Shown one piece after another: positions 1 to 12,000 of a stretch of 64,000 bases of DNA; within the stretch, counting starts at the first letter, position 1; each line of letters opens with the position of its first letter. Origin of the DNA: Toxoplasma gondii ME49 (lineage: Eukaryota > Apicomplexa > Conoidasida > Eucoccidiorida > Sarcocystidae); the NCBI RefSeq assembly GCF_000006565.2, contig NC_031468.1, positions 372,001-436,000 on the forward strand. The letters are read 5' to 3'. The notes beneath the pieces were generated by a model. The model ran no database searches. It was not told the origin of the DNA and saw nothing but the letters and a program-made list of their open reading frames with translations. The translations under genes and the position numbers were made by a program.

Positions 1-3000
1 AGGCCAGTTCTGTTCTTCGTTCAAAACAGAGACTCCAACGCCCTGCCCAGAGGGTCACTACTGCCCACCAGGAACGGTCTCTCCCCATTTATTTCCGTGT
101 CCTCTCGGCACGTTCTCCAATAAACAGGGTGTGGCCCGAGTCGACGAGTGCCAGCCTTGTCCTGCAGGCAGCTACTGCGCGTCTAGGGGTTTGACGCGCC
201 CAACGGGCCTTTGCGATGCGGTACGGTCGAACACAGATGTCGAAACAGGTCTAGGGATACAGGAACTCCTCATATACTCTATAAAGGCCTCAGAGATATT
301 GTGCATACACATGTCTGTTCTTCCACGCTCAGATGGAGTTGCGTTGACTGGGAAAACGCCCACATCCGTGTAAATGCGCAGTCATTTTCAGGCATCCCAG
401 AATCAGATCGAAAACAGCGGTGTCTACGCCGATGTTCAAGTCTTGCGTTCCAAACATGCACTGGATTAGCGGTAAAGATGAATGTTTACATATGTATCCT
501 CGGGCAGACTCATGAACCATGGACACACACACATGGATCACACTGTCCGGGATTTTCTTGTTTCGTTCCACAGATGTGTGTATGCGTTCGTCTCTCGGTC
601 TGGACTCGTCTGTGTGTAGACTAGCGTGTAGCCTTGTGACAGACACAGACACACTCGTCATGTTGTCCTGCCACCCCCATGCTTGTAGAAGCGATATCGA
701 AGAAACAATGAATGTGGATGGAAGATTCTGGGTTTATTCCTCTTTCATTTCCAGGGCCATTTGTGCACTGGGAAGTCTTGGCTAGCAGCTCCGACCGTCA
801 CCTCTGTCAATCCCGACATCGTCGTGATGGAAGAAGGGCAACCAAGGCTTTTCTCAGGTTTCGGGATGCTCTGTCCAGTGGGTTTCTACTGCCTAGAGGG
901 AGCACAGACACCGTCCGAATGCCCTGCGTACGTCGAATAAAAACCCACACTTCTGTTTTGAGAACTTCCAATGTGATCGGAGCCTTTAGTTTACCTGGGG
1001 GTAGCAGTCCATCTGATGGGCGTGTCTTCCCGCGCGTCTTTCTGCTTCTGTGAAGCATAAGAGGATTTTGGGGGCGCTGCATGACTACAACGATCACGTC
1101 CTCTCGTACATACATACGCGCTCGAGTCAGCGCTCGTAGATGACCAGATGCACAAGCGTGCACATCCACTCGATTTTGGTTCTCTTTGTCTTGCGAGTAT
1201 CCCCAGAAGCCACCGTTGGCCTGAAGCAGTCTGTGCGCTTCTTTTGTTGCCTGTTTGCTTACACAGAGGAAGACAGACGGCAGCAGCAGGAGCGATGAGA
1301 GAAGAGGAATGTGTTCCTTGCGAGCCGGGCTTCTACTGCCCGGAACCCGGCGTTTCGTTGCCTTGCGATGCGGGATACGTTTGCCTAGAGGGAGCGACAA
1401 CGGCAACGCCTGCAGATACGACGACAGGAAAGCAATGTGACGCAGGTTTTTACTGTCCACAAGGCTCCTTCAGGATGCTTGTAAGCCAACAAAGTGGACA
1501 AATGATGTAAGGGTATATAGGAGTCCCCCGTACCCGTCTTGGACAGTTTAACCCATCATTCGCGTCCGGTTCTGTCCGACTTTTCAGGCATGCATACACA
1601 CGTGTCGGACAGTGTCGTATTGATTCTGGGGTCCCTTTTTCACCTTGAAGCGTTTCGGGCTCTGCCACCAACGCATCTTTAGTCGAGGTCGACACTCTCA
1701 GGCTCACCGCCTGTAAAGGAAGATGGTGTCGCCACTGGAGCAGAGTGTGAATTTGGAGATCAGGGAGTTCCTCACTTAGCTGGCTTACGGCATGCTCCAC
1801 ACTTACAGATGAATGCAATCATAGGCAACAAGGTACGCCCAGGTCACGCGGTTCTGCCCGTGATACGTACCCTTCATTTTCTGCCTTCACAGCCCTGTAG
1901 GCCCGGTACAACGAGCGCAGAGGGCGCCAGCTCTTGCACGCCATGTGAAGCAGGCAATTTCTGTCCATGGCCGGGGACGCCATCCGGAGACGCAGACGGC
2001 GTCAAACAATGCCCAGCTGGCCACGCCTGTCCGGCAGGAAGCAGTCGCCCCATACCTTGCCCTGTCGGCACCTTTCAGAATGACGCAGGTGCAGAAGAAT
2101 GCAATCCCTGTCCGGAGGGCTTCTACTGCGGGGAAGGGGGTTTGACAGCGGCAACGAAGAAGTGCTTTGTAGGATTCGTCTGTGGAATGGGCGCCTCCAC
2201 TCCATCAGACTGGGACAACGTTTACGGGGTCGACGGCGCCAGCAGCGGCCGGTGCCCTAAGGGCCACAAGTGCAGCACGGAGGGTGGGCTGCCTGTGGCT
2301 TGCGAACCTGGGACATATCAGGTGAGGTGAAATGTCGAAAAAGCGTGTGCCGATGTAGAGAGTCTGCATCCATGCACCTGAAGGAAACGATTTGGATGTT
2401 CAGGGTTTAGAGACACATGCCTCAGTTATCAAGTCTCTAGCCAGATTCTGTTGATTCATGCTTGCCATATCACTATTCATCCATTCACATCTGCAGAGTC
2501 AGTGGAAGCTATACACGCTGTACACGGACCATGACATTTACCGTAGTGATAATCTTTCTGTTGCTACTCTGTACGGAATATGTAGATCCATCTTTCCATA
2601 CTAACAACAATGTACTCAGGGGTGGACGATTTGTACTTCCTGGCATACATTTTCTGCCACATCATTGCCAATGCCGTCTTGACGCGTGTTAACATTGGGT
2701 ATGTAGACCATTTTACGCTTTCTTCGAAGTCGGAAATCCGCTTTTCTTCCTTCCAGTCAAGCTGTAGAAAACCACATACATACTATAGGTTTGCTTAGCT
2801 ACTGCCGTATACCTGCCAACCGGATTAGCTCTGTGTTTATCCCAGATTGACCGTCTTGATGACCACAGCTTCAAAATAAACTTGCACCATGTACAGTGGC
2901 GTCCAGTGTCTATTTGAGCAGGCAACACTCGCATACAAACTGTTCATATGCCATGATATTCTCACTGGTGGTCTCAGCCCCTGGCTTCCTATATGCGAAT

Positions 3001-6000
3001 GCCGCTTGCCCTTGTGTACCGATTTCTTGCCACGATAGGACTCAACGGCATCCACCGAATGCAAGATTTGTCCTCCCGGCAAGTTCTGTAGCACTGCAGG
3101 CCTTCACGAGCCGTCTGGAGACTGCGAGGGTGGCTTCTTCTGCAAGGCTGGAGCAAAGACAGCTCGCCCAGCCACCGAGGCTGAGGGGGGGGGCATTTGC
3201 CCCGTTGGGTGGGTTTGTCCCCAAGGTTCTGCGGCGCCTCAGGGATGTCCGCCAGGACAGTACACTAACAGGAGGGGACAGGAAACCTGTCAGCTGTGTC
3301 CCGCGGGAAAGTTCTGTTTGAAGGCAGGCGACCCGCCTCAGGTCTGTACGAGCGGACATGTGAGTGCAGGGAGAAACGAAGTAGGAAAGAGTGAAGGGGA
3401 GAAGACGCCAAGAGGCATACGGTTTCCGCTCATGTGCTTCTGTAGAGAAACAGAAGAGTCGCGACTCCCGTGCACCGATCTTGAAAGCGTAAATAAGTGG
3501 AAACATAGAAAAGGCTTGCATGTGTGGTCAAGAAAAAGCTGGCCCGATAGTTCGACAGTTAATCCAACGACGGATGTGTGGGACGGTTCAATTCTCTGTG
3601 AGAGGAATAGTAAAGAGATGAAATCAAAAAGATAGGGAAGAAGAGAAATAGGCTCTGGCGAGGAGCGGCAAGCATATCACTGTTGTGGAAGATATCAGAC
3701 TGCAGTGAGCGTGGTGTAGCTGCGATAGAATGATGTAGAGGTTTCGACTGAAACATCCACGGAATTAGGGGTTTCCAAGACATTGAAGACGCTGGCATGA
3801 CAGTCAACTCGCCGAAGTGGCAACAGTTAAGAGAGATCCCGCGTCGCCGCCGTGGATTCTTTTCGTATTAAGATTTTCCTTTTCCGCCCGACGCTCAGTA
3901 TCTCGGGAAAGAATCATGTCTCGTTCACAGGAGACTCTGTACACTGTTGCGTATGCACTAAATGACACCGCACCCTCTGATGCCACAACGGTTGTCTGCT
4001 TAAGCTCTGTTTCCACGTCCATCACCTCTGTGATTCAACTGGCCATGATGTCTCTGCATCGCTTCTCTTCCCCTCAGGTGTGCGACGGCGGGAGTGGAGT
4101 AGGAAACCTTTGCCCTGCTGGTTCATACTTCAAGATATCGAGCGAGGCCACGACCAAAGGATCTTGCTTTCCATGCACAGTCGGCCACTACTGCCGCGCG
4201 GGCCAGATTGCCGGACCCTGTGCACCGGGGTGGGTTTCTAGAGTCTGTAGAAATGCGCTGCGTAGCACATTCGTAAGGCTGCCAAGACTTGATATTCAGT
4301 GACACCCTTCATCACGACGTAGGTTGGTCTCTACGGAAGGTTTGGGAAAACGTGAGTTTGATATCGGGAACAGAAACGGCTGAACACAAACTCCGTGGGA
4401 AACTTCCGACACGAGTGGTCACGACGAAGCGATGGATGTTCGACATCTTTTGTCTCGCTTTCTCCATCTATGCTGATGGTTTCGTACGTTTTCTGCGTGA
4501 TATTAAAGAGCCCTCGTTGCGAGCAACGCGTCTTCGCCTATCGACGTGATTTGTCAACCAGCGCACTGTCCCGCGACTCTGCACCACTGGCCAGGCTAGT
4601 TGCTTCAGACTTTTTTCTTTTCATATCCCTTTGATAAGAATCAAGGTGTTTGATATCGCAGCACTAAAAACCAATCCTCAGTACGACCCGCTTGCATGTT
4701 AACTCGTCGCTACACAGAAATGTCCCATAGAGACAAGCGCAGTTTTTCATTTCCCTTCCAGTTCCCTGGCCTACTTTCATAAACACATTTGCCGACTTAT
4801 TACAGGAGAGGCACCCTTGCGTGTCATATCTTTTGCTTGGCAGCTTTCTCTGCGGCCTGGGGAACTGGTTGCCGAATCCGAATGCTGACTACAAGCCTCC
4901 AACCCCATTTATCCCACAGTCTGAATCTTTCTCAGCAGTTCTGCTTACCCTGGAAAACTGGAGACAACTGGAGGCGGGAACCGCTCTCTACGGGGGCATT
5001 CCTTGTCCGGCTGGGCATTACTGCGTAGCTGGAGCGACAGCACCCGCCGCATGTGGCAGGAACACAGCGAGGCTGGAGACGGGAGGACGATGGAAAAACG
5101 ACTGCAGTCCTTGTCCGGCTGGGTAAGGCAAATGAGGCTGCATTTACTTAGTTAGTGCAGCTTCAATGTTGGACAGCTACTCCCTTATCCCTTACCACCG
5201 GATCCTTGTCACAGTGACTGTCGTCATGCCTTGTTTTCCAGTTCTGGGGAGAGTGACGTGCAGTTTTTGCTGCCGTCGCGCCGTATCTTGACTTCGGTAC
5301 AGCCTGGCAGCTTCTTGAGAACCCGGGCCTGTGCTTTGTTTTTTCCTAAGTCACGCGAGGACTTGACTTAGCCGCCAGCTTCCCCCTGAACGTCCCTCTT
5401 CTTCGAAGTGCACTTGCCGTCTCGTTGTCAGTACGACCTCAGAGTACCGAAAGCGTCCTGCCGATATACCCTTTCGATACGCTCCATTGTGTCGTATTCT
5501 CCTTGATGTATACTTTCCTTTTCTCGTAGATACTTTTGCAAAGACGACGAACCCGTCCCGTATCCATGCCCGCGCGGATACTACTGCCCCTTCGCTTCGA
5601 GGGACCCGACACCCTGTCCCCAGGGGACACTCAGCTCTAGAGAGAAGGCAGAAAGCCTTGGAGACTGTGTCAGCTGCCCGTCGGGGTACCACTGCAATGC
5701 TGGCACTTCAGATCTTGCAGACGATGGCCTACTCTGTCCTGCTGGGTACTACTGTCCAGAAGGAACAAAAGACCCCGTCCCTTGTATGCCAGGCACCTAC
5801 AACGCCTTCACGGGCGGTACATCCGTGGACAGTTGCCTGCCTTGTCCCGGTAGGTCTCAAGTTTACAGTTCGTTGGAGAAAAAGAGAGAAAGGCGTCGTA
5901 GGAACGCGTGCTAGCTTCGTTGCCAGCGAAGTTAAAGAACACCTTGTTCGCAGCTGGTACTGTTGCATTCAAGAGCATGCCGTCGTACTCGATGGTCTTT

Positions 6001-9000
6001 GATGTTCACATTGGTGTACCTCAAATCAAATAAACAGAGCCGCTACGGGATACAGGATACTGATGACGATTCCGGTAACGAGAGCAAGACAATCACAGCC
6101 TTTGTCACTGCTCTTCAGAACAGCTGGGGAACACCCACCGCAGTCCAGGAAGCCTAAACCGTATCATTTTGTATTTTTCCAGAAAGGCAATGCACACCTG
6201 GTGCTAGCAAGGTGAGAGCGACGGAAAGTAAGACAAAGACAAACTGGGTATCTTCTGTCTGCTCACCTGATTTCTCAGCTGGATTCTTCTGCAGCTCCGA
6301 AGGCACAGCGCGGCCTACCACCACCTGCCCCGCCGGTTACTATTGCCCCGCGGGCTCCATGTCTCCTGTGATTTGCCCTCCGTCTAGCTACTGTCCACTT
6401 CAATCAAGTGCGCCCAAGGCATGCGCTAAAGCTGGATTCTACTGCCCGCTTGGGACTCCCAGCCCAGAACCATGTCCCTCAGGAGCTGTGTGTGTGGTGG
6501 GGGCCACAGAGCCCGCACTGTGCCCGAAGGGGACGTATTTGCCGCCTTCGGCGCCGGGCGTCGTTGGCGGGTCTGAACAGGAATGCATCACCTGTCCTCT
6601 TGTGAGCATCTCTCATTCTGGCTCTGCCGCAAACTTGGGAGAGACTTGAAGACTCGAATACCCACTCGGATGCGCGTCTTTGTTCGTCTTGTGATGAGCG
6701 TTCATCTTGAGCGCCACCTCGTTGCTTGACGACCTGAGACGGAGCCTGTTGCTTGTGCAGAGGGTCGCAATACAGTCAACACAGTGATGGCCAAGATGTC
6801 AGCTAGCTCACATAAGACAAGTAGCAGTGCCTGGCGGTCGCCTTCGTATCGACTCCGTCGCTGCAGCACGTGTATTACCCTTACATATCCGATATGCCTG
6901 GAATAAAGAAGGCGTTTGTGTGACGAGAGGCTCCGAAGAATGCAAGAGGGCTTCTCTGTGTCTTAGTCAGAGACATACGCAGGCTGCGCGTTTCCTTTTT
7001 GCCGGTGGGGCTATACTTATCCAGGATGACGCTTTTGGCGACAGAAGTTTAATCGTGTCTCCGTTCCACCTTGACGCTTTTCTCGTGCTTTGCGTTCTCA
7101 ACCATGCGCGAGCACCTGGCTACCAGGCGATGAGATAACGAACAGAACAATCGCCTTTATGTTTGTTTTTTTGTAGGGCTCCTTCACCGACTCTTTCGGT
7201 TCGACAAGTTGTTCGATCTGCTCCCCAGGCTTTCTGTGTTACGAAGGATGCAGCTCTAGGTGAGAGAAAACCGCAAAATGCGTCAGAGAACATGGCTCTT
7301 AGAGGTATTTTCTAACTTGCACGATGGGCTTCTTATGTAAAAAGAGAGACATGTGACGGAAGCCGTCGTTCCCTGCAGGCTGGCCCCATGTGTGACTTCT
7401 GCTTATATGTCGGTTTAGGTATGATACCATTCCATTGTTTCTATGTCTTTCGCCTTTGATTCAACTCCAGCCGGTAGCAAAGAGATGAAAGACACCAACA
7501 ATAGAACATTGTTGACGCTAGTTGTATGGGCAGTGCTTAGCCGGTTTTATGCCCACGGCATCTTCTCTGTTGTTCCCGCGCAAGTCACGCTCCTCGGTCA
7601 CATGATATGCATTCAAATGTGGAGGCTCGACGGGGACTTACCACAGAAGACAGAGGCTTCCAAAAGCTGATGTCTGTTCAAATTTCTCTGCTGCGTCGTA
7701 TGCAAGCGTGATGGCTTTGGTAGAACACGATCGCTGAGATTTAAAGTTAGAGACGTTGAGATGAATGCCGTCGACCACACTCACGGAGGTAAAGGAGAAG
7801 CTTCAGTAGGTTTTGAATTCGATAGAGCATCGTGAGGAAAGGCATATACCTCTTCCATACTGCGTGTGAACTCCTCACTTCACACTCAGAAAAACAGGAA
7901 ATACCACAGAGTCTGAGAATCCACTGTGGCGGCGTTTCTCCTGCTTTCTTCTGATGTTCGCCTCTCCTGCACCTGGCTGTTTCAACCCAACACACTCCAC
8001 GCGCTTGATTCTGTGGTCGGTGTGTCGGTCATGCGAAAGAGTCCTTCAAGAGACACTGTGAAGTGGAAATCTGCAACATAGATATAGAGTGTAGCATGTA
8101 GTGTAGAGTCCATACCTGCTCGCTGTGCCATTCACGCCTTCTTCATAGATTGACCTGATTGGCCTAAAGAGGAGAGCTCGAGTGTCGGTCCAGATATCAC
8201 TGGTATTGGGGGGATTCAGCTGATGTGGGGCCTCTCCGTTTAAAAGCAAATACAGAGTCGTTCTCTGCATGCGTCGATGTGTGCTCTGTATGGTGTCGCC
8301 GCCCGGCCGGAGTTGCATTGTGACGGTCCAAAGGACGGGGACACCGTGTCGGCTCGTGGCTTGGTCGTCGTGCGCGAAAGGAGCGCAGTTTCCTGGGAAT
8401 CCAATCCATCGCTCTGCCTTGGGCATTGAAACGAATCCATAGGGCAACCCTGCACTATTCAACTCAGTTAATGAGTATGAGGATTGATATTCTGTTCCAA
8501 CCGATCCAAAATCGTGATGTCTTTGTCGCTTATATAAGTCTAGTAATGCTTGTCAAGTTTCTCCGATCCTTGCCTTGTACAGTGTGTATCTATTTGACTG
8601 TTCAGTTTAGGCAGAACTGTAGTTTATCGATACAACAGTCAGCCTAATCAGTTAAAAGGTTTGTTCAGCCACTGGTTCATCATCAACGACCTTATTTCGA
8701 CCCATCGGGCTGGCGTTCCACGTGTCGTTTACCGTGAGCCTTTTTGCCGTTCTTCTGTGCCAGCCGGCCTGCATCAAAGGAGACAGACAAAGGCCAGCCC
8801 TGCCCGCTGGGCCACTACTGTCTCCCGGGGGCCCTTGAAGCGTCACCGTGCCCAGCCGGGACGGCTGGAATGAAAGAAGGACTGCGTGCAGAAGAGGACT
8901 GCACGCTTTGCCAGGTAGGCAAGCTATCCGAGAGGTTTTTGGATCCGGGAGGAACAGACGCTCACCGAAGATTTCTCCATTTTATGTAGGAAAATAGATT

Positions 9001-12000
9001 GATTCTTGCTTCTCTATGTTCTTCGGCAAACACACATACTGCTCATTTGCTTTTCACACTCGCCGCATTTGTTGATCAGTCTGTTTCCTCAACCAAATAT
9101 TAGCATAAAGGCGATTTCGAAAGAACTGGTGGAATGTGAATAAAGAATGAAAAAGAGACACTGCATGAAGCTAGGCGTAACTTTGGTTAATGCTCAAGTT
9201 GTACCACAGGGCCTTTAAGCTTGAGCGTCTGCGTTGGCGCAGGAAGGCGGTAGATGCAGAGAAACAGATGGTGGACGTAGGGGTGTTGAGGATCTTGTTC
9301 TCGGCGACGCTTTTCTGGGTTGTCTCCACAGGCGTCGCATGCGCAACCCCGCTGTTGCACGTTTTCGGACGCGTACGCACCGGACTAGGACTGCAATGTA
9401 GAGAGTTTTTCGTTCGTTGTTGATGGCTGCCAACGCTATGCCGTACTGGCCTCCGTACCCAGTGGCACTGAGAGGAAATGACATCTAAAGTAGTGGCGAC
9501 ACACACGGGAACAAAGCGGAGTATGCATGCACGCTCTGTCCTGTTGATAAGCATGTCAACGCTCGTATCGTTTCGCCAGCAGAGACCTTTTCACAAGAAG
9601 GGGGAGCCGTGTACAAAGGGCCCTTCGAGGGTCAAAGGTCCCGCCTCACTGTGGTTTCCGGACGACTGCGGCTTGTGGCTTGTCTCGTGGAAACACAAAC
9701 GCCACCTGTGTACAAGTGAACTGCGATCGAGAACTGCGAAGCTCAGATTGAGTAAACAGAGACGTTGGACTCTCAAGGGTCCTGAAGGCGACTGTGCGAC
9801 TCCAGCTATACAGCCTGAGTGTCTGCTGCGAGTTCTTTGACGCCCGCAGGCTGGAACGTTCAACGAACTTCCCGGCCAGTCCACGTGCTCGATGTGCGGG
9901 GCGAGTTCGACAAGCGATCCAGGCTCTCTCACTTGCAACTGCAAGGGAGAGAATCGCATGTTTCAACCCAGCGACAAGTCTTGTGTGTGCAAGCCAGGCT
10001 TCGTCTTTCTGAAAAACGGAGTTGACATGGCTTCCGAAGATGGCGAGGGAAACTGCTACCAGGTTGTAAGTGCTTCGCTCTTTAGGCTTGGTCTGCCTTT
10101 TCATCCCTTGCGTTCTGTATACATGTTAGACTCCAGAACGTGTTGCGTCTTCTTGGGCGTGGTGTCTTGCATATTTGCCTCTGTCTGGGTTCCTATCGAA
10201 CCAGAGGGCTTGGCGTCTGAGGCTGAAAACGCCCACCTTTGCTGTTCGCATTTAAGGCTGTTTGTGGGATAGGAAGAATCGTTTCGATAGCGAACTAATT
10301 TCAGTCTGAAGTGACTTCATTTTCCACGCAAAAACTACGTTCTACACCACGACAGCGTCGATTGGAAATCACTGCATTCTACTTGTGTATTCAGGTTCAC
10401 GATCGCTGCGGAGTGGGAGAGTCCCGAGATGCATCTGGGGAGTGCGTGGATCCCTCCTCCACCTGTGTGAAGCACTGCGGGGAAGGCGGAGGAGAGTTCA
10501 ATGAGGTTGCCGGGCTATGCATGTGCTTCAGCAGTCCGTCGCAGATCGCAGAGTGCGACTTGACCTGTCAACGACATGCGCCCCGCATGCTCTTGTCAGA
10601 TGACAAATTCATTGTTGAAGAAACACAGAGTTCTGGAGACGTCCACACCCTCGCGGAAATTCCTCTCGCGTCTCTGCGGCCGAATCGCTTAGCAGGGACA
10701 CCCACCTGCACACCAGGAGAGAGGTGCTCCGTTCAGCTTCAGGATATGACCACAGGTAATAGCCGGACCAACGTAGACACAGCGAAAAAAAGCCCCCATC
10801 TCTCTCGAGGGCATTTTGTGTCGTCAGGGTGCCTCCCTGTTTTTTGAACTCGGGTTCCACTCACTCTAGTGAACGATCAATCTCCATTCCGCTTTCTTCA
10901 CACAGACGCTCATGTGGGAGAGGGGGCATGAGAGGAAAAGGATGGTGCGAGGAATCAAGGACATGAAAACAGATGCACGAGTGCTAGAACGGGTGATGGC
11001 TGGATCTCAAAGGCCTGGAGTGCCACACAGTCCATCCCGTTGTATGTACTCCCGAGAGAAAGGTCGTTTCGAGAAGCCAAGGAATCCCGTTTAGTAGTGC
11101 GTATCAGGACTGAGATGCTAGCAGGGGATCAATCCCATTGGGGGTGAGTGGCCCCCTGTGAGACAGGACTCCCCATAAGCTTTTCCTGCGCATTCCATGC
11201 TGCAAGGAGGTCTACTGGCTTACATCTAATCGCACGCAGCTCAGAGCCAAAGAGAGCACGACCAAAGAGAACACTAGAAAACGCAGGAGATCCGACAAAG
11301 TGGAAGCCTACGAAAAGAAAAACGCGTTCCTTCGCAGAGAGTCCGGAACCGAGCACGCCGCTGTGCAGTTTTCCGGTGCCTGCCGACAGAGCAGCGCACG
11401 CCCAAGATCCGCGCGGATGCCAGAAGGGAGGAATATTCGAGCAGGCGTTCCAGGGGTTCATAGTGGTAGTGTAAAGCTTGAGCTGAGAATTTCAGCGTGA
11501 GTTTGACCCGGGATCACGCGGTTTCAGCATGTTGCTTCTGACGTTGGAATGGCGCGCCTGGCTGCTATTCGCCTTGTCGGTCTGTGGGTCTTAGGCTGGA
11601 ACGAGTGCAAGATTACGTTTTTTTTCAACTGAAGGCGGGAAACCCTACCCTTACGCTTTCTCCGTTCTGCTCTCGTTTCGTCCTTCTTCCTCTCCTGCGC
11701 TTTGACCCTTCTTTCGTCACATTCAGACCTGAATGGCGACCGACCGGCCAAGAGTTGGACAGGTCCTAATGCCGACTCGTCTCCTCACAGGCTTCGTTAC
11801 ACGGGAACACCCGCCAGGAACCCTTCGCCTCTCTTGCTCCCGCGAGTCGATTTTGCGCCTTCTTGGTTTTCGTCTGCGTGCAGGTCACGTGATTGGACTG
11901 TTTGGCGTACCTCCGGCACTGATCACGGAACTGCAAAATCCATCGCGAGTCTTGGAGGCACACACCTTCTTGCAAACGGAAGATGCGACCCGCCCACCCT

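Noticed and set aside
807..1460. 217-codon minus-strand frame
   Set aside because: It covers two Cys-module exons on the + strand that are well supported by motif and phase; the minus frame has no domain signal.
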